Assembly: GCA_019828545.1 (NCBI GenBank)
Contig: JACVRA010000153.1
Location: forward strand, 62,001 to 126,000
Source of the DNA: Paracamarosporium sp. OC-R06-R3
Lineage: Eukaryota; Ascomycota; Dothideomycetes; Pleosporales; Didymosphaeriaceae
Length of the DNA stretch: 64,000 nt
Direction of reading: 5' to 3'
This document shows positions 46,019 to 59,389 of the stretch, piece by piece (the stretch's first letter is position 1; each line of letters opens with the position of its first letter). The notes under the pieces are model-generated. The model ran no database searches. It saw only the letters and a program-made list of their open reading frames with translations, and had not been told where the DNA came from. Position numbers and translations under genes: made by a program.

Positions 46019-48596
46019 CTATTCTGGAGCAAAGCACCTTTCCACACTATTCTCATTGTTGCCCCACCAATTCGGCATCTCGATAACCTTTCCACTGCTG
46101 AAGATGATAAAAATGAGCAACATTGCAATGTTGAAGCCTGCATCGAAAGCGGCAGCTACGAGGTAATTATAGCGCTTCCAAGTCTCGAAGCGGCGACGGT
46201 AGAACCAGAACATGCAGATGTAGCCGACAATGAAGCGGGAAATGTAGCCAGTGGATAGGTTGCCGTAGAACTGAGACACTCCAGATCCAAAAATTGTGAC
46301 ATTCCCTACCAAATATCAGTAAACTAATGTCTAAAAACTCCTGTCGCCTACAGTGCCGGGTACTTACAGAGGTGGAACTTCAGTTTCGACTTCGGAAACG
46401 CTTTGTGCAGCGCAAACAACAGGAATGGTGCTACGGCCCCGTACAAGAAGGCGTACGGCAGCGGCTTATACATGTGCTGTGAAAACAAGCGTTTTGGTCC
46501 CACTAGCGCATACTGGACGCCCATTGTGTTGTAGTTAGAGAGGAGCTGGCCGGTCCATTGATTCAATGAATCAACTTTATCGCCTAGGAGATAGTCACGC
46601 TTGGACTTCAACACCCATTGAATGATGCCGTAGTTGATTGGGACGCCTATTAGCTCGCCAAAGATCTGGCTGAGGAAGATCGCGCGTGGTGGAACGTGCA
46701 TGTAATGTCCGATCTTTTGGTCCTGCAACATATACTGAGCGCGATACCATACGTCCCCTGCAATAGAACCATATGCGCTGGCCCCAGCAGGATGTTTGTG
46801 GCCATTTGTAGCATGCACCATGTAGCCGTACAAAAGCTCGTTGAACGACCCGATGGGGACTTGAAAACTAGAGAAGGAATATAGCCAAGCAAACGGGATG
46901 ATCATAACACCAGAGCTAAAGATGGCAACGAAGAAGGTCCATATAGGAATGAAGAAGTAGCCGCACCCAAGGATCGTGATGATGGTGACGAACGAGACAA
47001 CGAACAAGGTGATATACCACCAGAGTGGAACCTCTTTGTATGATCGCATAAGTACATTCAGACGGTCAGTGTAAAAATCGTTTATGCTGTCTTTGCCTCT
47101 GTTCTTAGCTCGTGTTCGAAGCTTCTGGATGGTCTCTTTGATTTGGGGATATCCGAACAAGGCCATCCATGTCAAGGCGCTGATGTAGGAGGAGTAGTCG
47201 AAGAACATAGACCACAACTGCTGTGTTCCTAAGTAGATTGGTCCAAGTTCTTGGTATGCTGTCTCGTTGAAGTTCAGATCCGGGGTGATAAGAGCCGTCA
47301 CGGGATATCGCGTTCCATTCTCGAGAAAGAGACGGTTCGACATAAGCTGATCGTTCTTCCAGTTGCTGAGGTTGCCCCACTTAGCTGCTGGAATTAGAAT
47401 CCAACAGTTCAAGATGAACGCGGCGGTCAATACTACCGTCGTCCAGAAGGGAACAATCATGGGGCTGATCAATGATTGATTGCTGATGTTCGCCCAGTCC
47501 AGAGTGAGATTGAGGAAGCCCATACCACCTATTCCCGCGCCGATGAAGTTCGCAACCGCGTTTCGTGGAGCTACCCAGCACAGGAAGGACAGCGAGCTGA
47601 GCATAGGGAAAGCATACTCTGGTAGGAACTGCCATAATGTCATGAAGACAAAAGCGCCGAGAAAGACATATTTCTGCTTACGAGCGATCCAAGAGTCTCG
47701 CACGGATTTGTGGAGAGTTTCGAAGACAGCTGTCTGCATCAAAGAGTACGGCCAGCTGATAACGTGTTAAAGCCTGAGCAGGAATGCTTTATTGGACCGC
47801 TACTTACACATAGATGGGATCGTAGAGAAGAAATTGTCGAGCCAATGCGGCCATTGCGTAACCAATATAGACGATAGCCCACATAAAAAAAAGGCATGCT
47901 GCCGCCGGGATCTTGGTATCATAGTACAACTGAGCCAGGGAAATGCTAGCCCAGGCTGCGTTCGAAGTTGCCCCAGAGGCGGCAGTAACCGTGACGAGGA
48001 CATTCTCTGTACGGGTCAGTTGCATGTTGATTCCATGTTGGCATAGAACGGTACCTTTGGCGCTCCATGGGCCAGGGTTCAAGCTGAAGCCCCACTTTGT
48101 GAATGGTACACGAACGGTCTTCTTAGGCAAAACATCGGCAAGCCAATGCCCGACGTAGTGTGAAGCTGCTTCAGTGAGCGCGGTGCAAGCCAGTCAGTAG
48201 TGGGAACGAACCGATTTGTACGAAGAGCACCGGATATGCGGAAGCCGTGGTTCTAAAGATTCCCATCTGGAAGAGGATGGCGCCAGGCGGCACAAAGAGG
48301 AAGCATAGGAGGAAGTAACGGAAGGTGACGGTCGGTGCATTTGGGTCGTCCTCGAGACTGACAATGGACCGTACAATCTTGGGCAACTCTCGCAGGTCCT
48401 CGGGCAGGTCGGCCTCGTCTTCGCCGTCAACGAGCGGCGACTCTCCGGAGGTGGTGACGTTGTGGAGAGGCTTCTCGGTGTCGGCCATGGCAGGCAGGCT
48501 TTTGCCGTGGTCAGCTTGACCTGGGGTGCTGTTGGTGTCGGTAGCGGTCGTGGTCGCGCGCGGGCTTCGCCTCCAACGGTTCAGCAGAGATGCCAT
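46019..48596 (-). CDS. Oligopeptide transporter, OPT family
   Basis: Five exons: 48596-48212, 48165-48055, 48006-47808, 47755-46368 and 46305-46019, giving 789 residues. All introns are 46-62 nt; the first donor (GTTCGT) is weak but frame and motif demand it. The N-terminal 90 residues are cytosolic and acidic. Family signatures are SHYVGHWLADVLP, FSLNPGPWSAKG, ENVLVTVTAASGA, AQLYYDTKIP, YIGYAMAALARQFLLYDP, ALTWMALFGYPQIKETI, GYMVHATNGHKHPAGASAYG and SQIFGELIGVPINYG, with 12-16 membrane helices. OPT proteins import small peptides or glutathione, or metal-chelate complexes, with protons across the plasma membrane. It is closest to the fungal isp4/OPT1-type peptide transporters. Divergent from SMC2. 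Confidence 0.92.
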
Positions 48597-49901
48597 ATTG
48601 TGTGCTCGAGCACGGGCCCGCGTGGTTCAGTGGAGTGAGTGCAGGTTCCCAGGGCAAGGGCAGCTGGCGTCCAGCGAGCTGGGTCCACGACATGGTCACG
48701 ATGCACAACCGCATTTAAGCAGTGTGCGTCCAGAGTGCGACATAGGCCCTTGGAATCGCGCAAAGTACAGATAGAGTAGCAATATGTGTGATTGGCGGCC
48801 GGCTGAATGCAGCTTCCTGTTCGGTAGTCGTCGGGACCACCCCGCTAATTCATCGTTGCAAGCTCAGACTTTGTGTGACAAGCATTGGGTGGCGAGCGCC
48901 GGCTGGAAGCTTGTGGTGCTTATGCGCCGTTGGCATTATCAGCGCCATGCAGGGCAATTTTTTTCAGGGCCAGGATGCCGTCCATGATCGAGCCGGACCG
49001 TACGAAACAAGGTGTGATGGGCACGGTGACGGATCAGACGTGTATTGGTGTAGGATGCTCTACAGTCAATGGTGCCGTCTATCAGAACCCGGGTTGCAGC
49101 ACTGCCAGGCCATGCAAACGAACCACTCCAGGCCTCGCTCCGTGATTTCCCATTCTTGGAAAAACTTCGAACCGCCCAAGTGGAGCTGCGAATGCAGGTC
49201 AGCAGTTCGCACGTTGCATCGAGGTGACAGCCATGCACCTGGTCGACCACTGAACCGAGAGTTTGGGCTAACGCTGATCCTCAGAGTAGGATTTTTATCG
49301 TACCATGCTCTGCCACAATAGAGATTTCCGTGCGCTCAGAACCTGCTCCAAGCTACTGCAGAAGAAACTTACCTCTGCTGATGCCCTCGCAATATGCCTC
49401 CTACTTCCTGGGCCACGGAATTCCGTGTTGCGCCTGGTACCTGGTGAAGCTACACATACACACAACTCGAAAGATTCTGTCTTGGTCTCACATTACGTGA
49501 TTGTTCCCTTGAGCACGGAATAAGGAACACTCAATAGTGTGGGTGGCACAGCTTGCACGTGTCGTTCGCAGTCGTGCATCAGGTTAAGATTACATCGACT
49601 TAGGCAACCCCGGCGTGAGCCATCAGGGCCGAGTTGGATTTGCGCCGTGAAGTCGCAGGACACGTCGATTCTTGCAAAGCGCCTGGATTGCCCAGCATGA
49701 GCGTTGTTTATGACAGGCTGCCATGTCTTCGTGCAGACTCAAATGTATTAAGATGCTATGAGATGAGTTCTGAGGCCTGAGGTCTGGCCCCGTCTGCACG
49801 TGATCTGGCGTTGCCAAGCCTGTGTGCCCGAATGGGAAAACGCGCAACAACAAACAAACAGCCCACCAACACCCGACCGCACAGCAACACATGCCGCCAA
49901 C
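48597..49901. promoter_or_regulatory. Divergent intergenic region, OPT / SMC2
   Basis: 1.3 kb between divergent genes. A plus-strand open frame of 177 codons (48788-49321) and others nearby have no motifs and overlap in several frames, so I read them as chance ORFs. The SMC2 leader at the right end contains a five-codon uORF. Confidence 0.4.
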
Positions 49902-49905
49902 ATGA
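49891..49905 (+). promoter_or_regulatory. Minimal uORF overlapping the SMC2 start
   Basis: ATG CCG CCA ACA TGA: four sense codons and a stop whose TGA overlaps the SMC2 ATG in an ATGA arrangement. If both ATGs lie in the transcript, this could lower SMC2 translation or support reinitiation. Confidence 0.5.
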
Positions 49906-52900
49906 AGATTGTAGAGCTGGTGATAGATGTGCGTATTCTCCAGTGCCTAATCGACCTTGACTAAACATCCTGCAGGGCTACAAGTCGTACGCTGTCCGCA
50001 CCGTTATTACGGGCTGGTACGCGAAGTGAACTCCAACGCGAGGTCGGCGAGCGCTTACAGCAAGCAGGGACAGCAGTTTTAATGCCATAACTGGACTGAA
50101 TGGCTCCGGAAAATCCAACATCCTCGATTCGATATGCTTCGTGCTTGGTCTCACGAACCTGACCTCCGTGCGGGCGTCAAACCTCCAGGTGCGTGACGGA
50201 CAGGTACCAACAAAGACAGATGGTGTACTGATGGCCTAAACTAGGACCTCATTTACAAGCGTGGCCAGGCCGGTGTCACCAAAGCGAGCGTTACGATCGT
50301 ATTTGACAACCGTGATAAACAAAACAGCCCCGTTGGCTTCGAGGATCACAACCAGATTTCGGTGACGCGGCAGATCGTTATGGGCGGAACCAGCAAGTAT
50401 CTCGTCAATGGAATACGCGCGCAGTTACAGACGGTTCATAACCTCTTCCAATCCGTCCAGCTCAACATCAACAACCCCAACTTCCTGATCCAACAAGGAT
50501 ACATCACAAAAGTGTTGAGCATGAAGCCAAAGGAAATTCTGTCGCTGCTGGAGGAGGCCGCCGGAACGCGAATGTATGACGACAGGCGAGACAAGGCGCT
50601 CAGGACGCTGACTAAGAAGGAATTGAAGGTCCAGGAGCTCAATGGGCTCTTGAACGATGAGATCGGCCCTAAGTTGGACAAGCTGCGCCAAGAGAAGCGC
50701 GCCTTTCTCGATTTCCAACAGACTCAGGGTGACCTCGAACGGTTGACACGCCTTGTCGTCGCCCACGACTATCTGAGATACAAGGAAAAGTTGCGTCAAT
50801 CTGTGGACGACTTGGAAGCAAAGAACCAGCGCGCAGCATTCCTAGAAGAATCAGCTACACGAATGAAGGGTGAAATCGAATACATTCAAGAGGACATCAA
50901 GAAAGTAAAAGCGACGCGTGAAAAAGAACTTCGCAAAGGCGGACAGTTCCAAGCTCTAGATGAGGAAGTCAAGGCGCATTCCCACGAACTTGTTCGATTG
51001 ACAACCGTTCTCGATTTAAAGAAATCTAGTATATCGGAGGAGGTTGATCGGAAACGTACCATCGAGGAGAGTGTCAAAGATCTCGAGAAACAGCTGCTGG
51101 AGAAGACCAAGGCTCATGAGAAGCTGGAGCAAATGTACAGCACCGCCCACGACGAGCTGGCAAAGCAGACTGCAGACGTTAGTGAGAAAGAAGAGTTACT
51201 TCAAACACTTCAGACAGGCGTGGCTTCAAGAGAAGGTCAAGAGAGTGGTTATCAGGGCAAACTCCAAGAAGCTAGAAATAGAGAAAGCGCGGCTGCAACC
51301 GAACAAGAGCAAAGCAAGCTCAAGATTGCGCATCTTGAAAAGCAAGTCAAGGAGGACGAACCGAAAGCCAAAAAGGCCAAGGAGCAGAATTCGGGACTTT
51401 TGAAGGAATTGGAAGCACAGAAAAACCAAGCTAAGAAGCTTGAAGCAGAGCTCGCAAAAATGGGCTTCGACCCCGCTCAAGAATCAGAATTCTACCAACA
51501 AGAGTCGCATCTACAAGCCCGGATACAAGAGCTGCGACGGGAAGCTGATGCTCTGAAGAGGAAGGTTGCCAATATTGACTTTAGCTATGACAACCCCTCC
51601 CCGAATTTCGATCGATCACGCGTCAAGGGATTGGTCGCCCAGCTTTTCACGCTCGATAAAGATCACACCCGCGCTGGGACCGCTCTAGAGATTTGTGCTG
51701 GTGGGCGCCTCTACAATGTCGTTGTTGATACGGCGGAGACGAGCAAACAGTTGATCCAGAATGGTAGACTCAGAAAGCGTTACACCGTAATTCCGTTGAA
51801 CAAAATAAAGGCTTTCAAAGCATCTGCCGAGAAGATCGGTGCTGCTCAGCGGGAGGCTCCTGGAAAAGCCCACTTGGCCCTGTCACTTATAGGTTACGAC
51901 GAAGAGGTTGCTGTCGCGATGGAATTCGTGTTCGGGAATACGTTCGTCTGCGAAGACGCTGCGACAGCAAAGCTTGTCGCTTTCGGCGGTCCTCGGACAC
52001 GAAGTGTTACTTTAGAAGGGGATGTATACGATCCTCAAGGGACGCTATCTGGAGGGAGCGCGCCTCAGTCGAGCGGCGTTTTGGTCACGCTGCAGAAGTT
52101 TAACCAAATAACCAGTGAACTCAGGCACCAAGAGGAGCAGCTCGCCGAGCTTCAAACCACCATGGCTAGAGAAAAGAAGAGACTCGAGGGCGCTAAAAGA
52201 ATAAAGCAAGAGCTTGATCTCAAAACGCATGCGATCCAGCTTACGGAAACACAAATCAGCGGAAACTCGTCTTCATCAATCATTCATGCAATCGAAGAAA
52301 TGAAGCAATCTATTGTCCAGCTTAAAGAAAATATCAAAGCCGCTAAGTTCAGGCAAGATGAAGCTTCAAAAGACATCAAGCGCATCGAGAAGGATATGAA
52401 GGAGTTCAACAGCAACAAGGGCAGCAAGCTTGCAGAGTTGCACTCTTCACTCGACAAACTGAAAAAGACGTTGGCTAAGAACAGCGCTTCCCTCAAGCCG
52501 CTCCAGGCCGAAACCCGAGAAGCGAAGGTCGAAGTCGAACATGTTGCGGGGGACCTCGCAATGGCGAAAGAGCAATTGGAAGAGGCACAGACGACGTTAA
52601 GAAACTCGCAAGAGGAAATTGATGCCCTTGTCGCTGAGCAAGCTAAGGTGAAGCACGATCACGATGTGGCTCAAGCAAATCTTGCGGATGAACAACAGAA
52701 GCTCACCAGTTTCGATGATGAGTTGCGCGCGTTAGAGGAAGCGATCAAGACAAAGAATACATCGATAACAGAGGCAGGCCTTGAGCAGCAGAAACTTGGC
52801 CACGAGATCGAACGCTTCGACAAGGAACGTGACGCTGCATCGGGCAATATTCAGGCACTGGAGAAAGAGCACGACTGGATCGAAAAGGAAAGCGAGCAAT

Positions 52901-53645
52901 TTGGGCGGGCTGGTACCATATATGACTTCAGAGGGCAAAATATGTCTGACTGCAAAACTCGACGAAAGACCATGGACGAACGCTTACGTGGCATGAAGAA
53001 CAAGATCAATCCCAAAGTTATGGCCATGATTGACAGCGTTGAGAAGAAGGAAGTCAGTTTGAAAAAGAACATGTCCATCGTCATCAAAGACAAGCAGAAG
53101 ATTGAGGAAACGATAAAGAAGTTGGACAGATACAAACACGATAAATTAGATGAGACGTGGGCCAAGGTCAATGGCTATTTTGGCAATATTTTCAACGATC
53201 TCCTGCCTGGCGCCTTCGCGAAGCTAGACCCTCTAGAAGGCAAGACTGTTTCAGAGGGCCTGGAGATCAAGGTCATGTTAGGCAAAGTCTGGAAGCAGTC
53301 TTTAACTGAGTTAAGTGGCGGTCAACGGTACGTTAAACATTCAATCCACTCTCGAGAACTTGAGATCTGACGCATGACAGCTCCCTGGCAGCACTCGCGC
53401 TCATCATGGCGCTTCTCCAATACAAGCCAGCACCTATGTACATCTTAGACGAGGTCGATTCTGCGTTGGATCTATCGCACACACAGAACATTGGTCGGCT
53501 AATCAAGACGCGCTTCAAAGGCTCACAGTTCATCATTGTCAGTCTCAAGGACGGCATGTTTGAGAACGCAAACCGTCTGTTCCGGACAAGGTTCGTCGAC
53601 GGCACGAGTGTTGTACAGGCAACGACACCCGCTGCACATAGGTAA
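49902..53645 (+). CDS. SMC2: Condensin subunit SMC2
   Basis: Five exons: 49902-49928, 49976-50016, 50068-50188, 50245-53327 and 53381-53645, giving 1178 residues, the usual SMC2 length. Protein starts [18 protein letters not shown]. Walker A is GLNGSGKSN (about 32-40), the Q-loop region has [11 protein letters not shown], two long coiled coils flank a hinge at about 525-680 ([27 protein letters not shown]), the ABC signature is LSGGQR (1086-1091, split by the last intron), and Walker B is [12 protein letters not shown] (about 1110-1121). SMC2 pairs with SMC4 in condensin to compact mitotic chromosomes. [19 protein letters not shown] and VRASNLQDLIYK distinguish it from SMC1, 3 and 4. No damage is seen. 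Confidence 0.98.
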
Positions 53646-54070
53646 TGACATTGTGTTATGATCATGTTACGAAGAAATGAGCGGGCGCTTCTCGGGTGTA
53701 TATGGCTTGGGTTTTGATATCAGGCTCAGGTGACGGGGTTGCATTACGCGGCGTCTGTACCTGTCTTTTGTATGCCATACTTCGTTGGTCTAGTCACTGG
53801 ATGTTTCGAACATTGACTATGCATGTTAGCGACATGCTTTGTATCGCTCTTTCCCGTTTGAGTCGAGTGATCGCTCACGGCTTCCATTAATTCTAGCGCA
53901 GGCCAGTGATGTACTTGCTCTCTTCACAACGCATCCCGATTCACATCACTATCTTTGGCTTCCTATGAAACAACCCTGTTACTCGCCTCTTGTCCCTTTT
54001 CATTCCAAGTTGAGCAAAGCGAGCGCCTACAACACACTTGCGGCACCTACCCCCTCGCTGGGAGACGTTT
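53646..54070. other. Intergenic, 425 bp
   Basis: SMC2 3' UTR and the leader of the next plus-strand gene; nothing else seen. Confidence 0.4.
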
Positions 54071-56313
54071 ATGTCGACAAGTGTATCCACACATTCCGTA
54101 GAGGTTGAACCCTGTCGTTCCGGTGATTTCGCACATCTTGTAGACCCAAGCATACACGAGCAGCGCCTCGACGACCATGACATCCACCAGACTGTTTCAC
54201 CACGGCAGAGCATCGCTAGGCACTACACATCGTTGGAGGAGCACGCGCATGCTGTGCACAATGCGACGTTAACACCTGGTGGCGGTGAGTAAGCATAGAC
54301 TCCGTTTCTAAGCGTCCAATAAACTCATCATCTACGAATCCTTTAGGTCGTGTCTCATCGCCGAGAGTTGAGAATAGGCGTGAGGGTTTCACATGGGAAC
54401 TAGTCCATGGCGAAGAACCGCACCCTCCCACGCCATCTCCCCACGCACCGCCCACGCCCCGTACTCCACCAACTCTCGAAGAACTCTCCAGAACATGTCT
54501 CAAAGCCGATGTATTAGGAACTGGACGACTAAAATATCCCAAGGAGGAGTCTTTGTCCCAAACTTCAACCAACGACCCGTCTGTATCTGCACCATTCTCT
54601 ACTCCATCACGAGCGAGTACCAACAGATCGTCCATTAGCGGGATAGCAAGAGGCATGATGAGACATGTTCCAGATATGCGCATGTTCCATACAGTCGACA
54701 AGAAAGGTGACGTGGAAGATGATGAACCTGGCTCAGCCGAGCGCTCAAGCAGAAGAGACGAACGAAACGCGAAGCCCCCACTCGCAACAGCGAGTACCAA
54801 GATCCACCAGTCCCTCGAAAGCCCTTCAAGCAAAATGGACTTACCGGGCTTGGGCGCCAGCATTTCATCTAAGGTAACGATCAAAGATCGTAGGCAATTG
54901 GCGCAGAAGGAAACCATGAGACTAACCCTTCCACTTGATTTACCTGAACTCCCGCCCCGGAGTCGCACCCCACTTGTTGAGACTTCGAGCCTGGTGCCTG
55001 CTCGACCTCGCAGTCCTAAAACACCTTCAATAAAAGACAGATTTCCGGATTGGCACACCCAAGGTCCAAAGATAACACCTGCCACAATCACCGAAGACGA
55101 TGAGCCTATTGTTCCTACAGAAACCCACTGTGACTCCCCTTTACAGACTCTTCAAATGGACAACTTAGCAACTAGTGCCTCTAAGAGACTTTTGTTTGGT
55201 CGTATTCGGTGGGGAGGTTCTACAAGAGGGGTCAAATTTAACAATGCACCCTCAGAAAGGCGTGGGCATTCATGCGAGGGATTTCGTAGTCGATGGACTC
55301 TCGAGCAGACAGCACGATTTCAGCAAGAACTGAGGGACCTCGGGACACGTTCTCACTCTCGACGGTTCCGTTGGGGATCATCTGACGACTTGACCGCGTC
55401 TCCACGTTCTGAACCACCACAATCACCCCTTTCAATCACTCGTTTCTTAAGAACGAACCGATCAGGTCAACAACTACCAGCAATTTTGCTAAAGAAAGGA
55501 GATAAATCGTACTGGTGCCGCAAAAAGTCAACACCGGCCTCTAATATAGAAGCTATAAACAAAATGTCAGTACCACCATCCTTTACACCACCAGGACTAA
55601 ACCGTGTACCAACACCGCCGATGCTTGATGCGAACGGTGAGGTCAAGGGCAAACTCGCCGACTTTTTTTTCGACATTCAAGGTGTGCGGACACACAAACC
55701 TCAAACTTCCCCAGGTGGTGTTTGGGACTCGGACGCACTCCTCATGCCTCAGCATACGGACCTCCCGCAAGAAAATTCTGAATCCGAAGACTCTCCTCGA
55801 GACCCTATCTCTGATACACCTGCGGGGCATTCTGATCATCCTTTTTCACTTGCTATAACAACACCTGCGGGTGGGACATATATTCCAATTACACCTCCGC
55901 ACTACCTTGCAGACGTGAACTGGGTCCGTGCCGACTCGACGGATCAGAAAGACCCTGCAACACACAGTGTCGAGGAGATAGCCAAGCTGGAATGGGTGAC
56001 TCCGGAACATCTACCAGATAGCCCACTGTGTCCGCTGCATACGAAATACAAAGGACCTAGCAAGGGTCTATGCGTGTATCACAGTAAGAGGATAAGTTTG
56101 TTAGATGCCCGAGCAAGGAAGCAGAGTGGGCAAAAAGATGGAAGAGAGAACGGGGACAGAGAGCATAGACGTGAAAGCAATGTGGTGGCAAGAAGGGAGA
56201 GCTCTACGTTAGACGGGAGCGAAGACGCTGACGAAGCGAGAGATGTATCGCTTATGACTGCAAGTGCGAGGCCGCGTACAAGAAGATGGTGGTTTCGTGT
56301 GAGTATTCCTTAA
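54071..56313 (+). CDS. Uncharacterised protein, mostly disordered, conserved Cys/His C-terminal motif
   Basis: Two exons, 54071-54284 and 54347-56313, giving 726 residues; the intron is 62 nt with a GTGAGT donor. The first half is Pro/Ser/Thr-rich. Residues about 240-300 are richer in Arg and aromatic residues (RFRWGSSDD, ITRFLRTNRSGQQ). A compact segment near residue 640, EWVTPEHLPDSPLCPLHTKYK followed by GLCVYH, places C, H, C and H in a way that could bind metal. The C-terminus is basic (RTRRWWFRVSIP) and may be followed by an unmodelled intron, since the last codons contain GTGAGT. I do not recognise a family or function. A frame-consistent ATG 33 bp upstream is also possible. Confidence 0.7.
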
Positions 56314-57281
56314 GTAGAGTCTTGGTCAGGCCGGGCCTGCGACTACGGCGATATGAATGGTGAATTGATACCCTGAAGCTCTTGACATCTCGCATAAGTG
56401 GAACTGGTCGTCGCTAATAGCCGCCCCACATTTCGCTAATGATTCACCACCCGTTTCGGGAAGACTTTTCCAGCTACACCACCATTGGCTTCCCCACCTC
56501 CACATTATCCATGCGGCAGCTAACCGGGTCCATTTTAGCTTTCTCCGTCCGTCAGGATCAGAGCGCGTCTACGAATCATCAAGGTGACGCGGTGTTAGAA
56601 TCAACAGGATGACGAGAAAAAAGTGCAGTGTGATTCACTTTTCACTTGCAGAGAATGAACGTGCATCTTTCCTTATCGTGAGTGACATTCATTGCAACCT
56701 TCTTCCTATCTCCTTCCTACTCAGGTATAGTTTTTCGTATGCTTCCTAGGGACGAATGACAACGTCCTAAGGTCAGGCCGCTCGTAACTTCAGTATGCAC
56801 TTTGCCGCACAGCAACATATTGCTGGGCAAAAAGCGACAAATAAGCGTAAAGAATGTTCGCGCGTGGCGAAGTGTCTGCGAAGTGAGCACTAGTTCTCAC
56901 TCTTTCCTTCAACAACAGCTGCAAGACGGATAAGTAAACCCAACGATCGAATTGCATACATTTAAAGCTTGCATAGCGGCTACGAACTTCTCCACTGTGC
57001 TGAGTCAGTTGAAATTACTTGTGAGCCGTTATCCAGGTTTCTCTTTGCTTGGCTTTCGCGGTATTCCGGATATGCGCGCCTATTGCCAAGATGGATTCCT
57101 ATTCAGCACGGACGACATCGATAGGACGGTTATGCGTGCCTAATCTTCGGTGTCGCGAGCAAAGGTTTTCGCTTTGTCTTAGGGCAACGTCCATGAACAT
57201 TCATTCATATTACTTTCATCCTTGGTCTCCTCACGTACTGAAGGAAACTGACTGTTGTGTATCTCAGACGTGCTATCGAAG
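56314..57281. other. Intergenic, 968 bp, nothing recognised
   Basis: 3' UTR of the preceding gene and MFS promoter; only short ORFs without motifs. Confidence 0.4.
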
Positions 57282-59137
57282 ATGGCACTCGTCGACGAAA
57301 AACCGATGGTAAAAGACGCGGATGCTGTCGAAAAGACACCAGAGACTAGCAGCAATGATGTATTGTCGCCACCGCCCGTTGATGAAAATGAAGAACGCCC
57401 GCATATCACGCTCAAGACGAAACTAGCAATCCTCGTACGCTCTCGGTCATTCCTCGTCCGATCTTTCAGATGACTAACACCTCCAAAGTCCCTCATCATG
57501 ATGTACGAGTCGTATCTCTTCACGCTCATCATGCCGGCAGCCATCCTCGCCTACATTAATACAGATTTGGGCCCCGATCCGAAATACCCCTGGATAACTG
57601 TCTGCTGGAACCTAGGAGCCGCCATCATTGTAACCGTCGGCGGCCGTCTCGCAGATATTTTCGGCCGCCGCTGGTTTCTTCTCACGGGTGCTATATCCGC
57701 TGCTATTGGTGCCCTCGTCGGAGCGACTGGCCAATCCATCACGCAAATGATCGTCTCTGGTGTGTTGTTTGGCTTCGGTGGTGGCTTCCAGGAGATGTGT
57801 TTCGCGTGTGCGCAAGAGCTCGTACCGAACCGGTATCGCTTCGCTACCCTTGGCATCATGATTTTCGCGAACCATGTCAGTAGTTTTGGGCCACTGATTG
57901 CTTATGCGTTTGTAGCATATACGGAGATTGGATGGCGTGCTTGCTACTGGTTTTGCTTTGCGTTTGAGATGGCGACGGCGATTATGCTGTGGGTGTTCTA
58001 TCGACCACCTAGCTTTGAGACGAAACATGAAGATGATGGTAAAGGAAAATGGCAGTTGGTCAAGGAGTTGGATCACGTTGGGTTGTGGTTATTTTCAGCA
58101 GGATGTCTATTGTTACTATTGGGTCTGAACTGGGTACGTTATCTGACTTTCTTGAACCTATCTCCCCGGGTGCTGATGTTTTATAGGGAGGCGTCTCATA
58201 TCCCTGGTCGAGCGCGCACGTGGTCACACCCATCGTGATTGCGTTCGCTTGTTTCGTTGCCTTGGGCTTCTGGGAGGTCTACGCCAACCTGAAGTATCCG
58301 ATTCTCCCTCCAAAGCTCTTCAAGAAATGGCGGGACTTCACGGCTCTGCTTGTTGTCTGCTTCGTTGCCGGCATGCTTTACTATTCGATGAACGTCCTCT
58401 GGCCTCGCCAGTCAACGCTCCTCTTCCTCAACTCAAACGATACCATTATTCGAGGCGTGTACGCCAATATGGTCTCCTTCGGCACTATAATTGCAGGCTG
58501 GTATTGTGTTAGTCTAATGCCCAGACTTGGACATGAAAGATGGCAGCTCGTTGCCTTTATCACAGCCCAGACGGCCCTCATCGGATCAATGGCCAGTATC
58601 GGTATCAACGACAAGGCGCAAGCTATTGCCACTGTAGTCATCGTCTCGGCTTGCAATCTTCCACCCAGCCCACTTAGCTTCGGAATGGTCAGTTTAGGTC
58701 TTGATGACCAGAACGATATCGGTGTTGCTGTGGGCCTGATCTCCACATTTCGGCTCATTGGAGGTGCAGTAGCGACAAGCATCTACGTCTCCATTTACAC
58801 GTCGCAATACGCAGCTAAGATAAGACCTACGCTACAAAGCATGGTAGCTGGTACCGAGTTTTCCGGATCTTTCTCTGCATTGCTATCTGCCACGACGTTG
58901 AACACGCCAGCGGCATATGCAAAGGTGTCTGGTATCAACCAGGAGACTATTCAAGCGGCGATGCTGGCTGTCAAGACATCTTATGTTGGGGCTTTCAGGG
59001 TCGTGTATTTGGTTGCTATTGCATTTGGCGTTTGTGCGATTGCTAGTGCGTTGAGCACGCGTAGTGTGAAGAAGAGTAATAAGAGTAATATGCAGGCTGT
59101 TCATTTGGAGACTGAGAAGGGGGTTGGCAGGGTGTAA
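57282..59137 (+). CDS. MFS transporter, TRI12/DHA14-type efflux pump
   Basis: Three exons, 57282-57434, 57489-58133 and 58187-59137, giving 582 residues; introns of 54 and 53 nt with GTACGC and GTACGT donors. After a 45-residue polar N-terminus come about 14 membrane helices. The MFS signature GGRLADIFGRRWFLLTG follows helix 2, and GFGGGFQEMCFACAQELVPNRYR is typical of the fungal trichothecene-efflux/siderophore-transporter branch (PF06609). Later segments include YPWSSAHVVTPIVI and GLISTFRLIGGAVATSIYVSIY. Members of this branch export toxins or move siderophores across the plasma membrane. No biosynthetic gene cluster surrounds it, so the substrate is unknown. Confidence 0.92.
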
Positions 59138-59389
59138 GGGGAGTGATGGAAGGGAACATGGACAGTACTTCATTGCGAAGGAAAATTGGTCTTTCAATAG
59201 TCGCTTACCAATCTTATTCGCCTTGATACAACATAATCCTGCAAAAACTCCACACATTCTACCTCCTCATTTGCATAGCTACAGGACCTAATTAACCTAT
59301 AGTACGCCCTCCTGCTATCTTCGCATGCATTATTGACACGCATATTGCTCTTGTTCGCTGCCTCAGAAGGAGGGACCAGAGCACTATCA

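Noticed and set aside
48788..49321. 177-codon plus-strand ORF between OPT and SMC2
   Set aside because: No motif, overlaps other frames and lies in a divergent promoter region.
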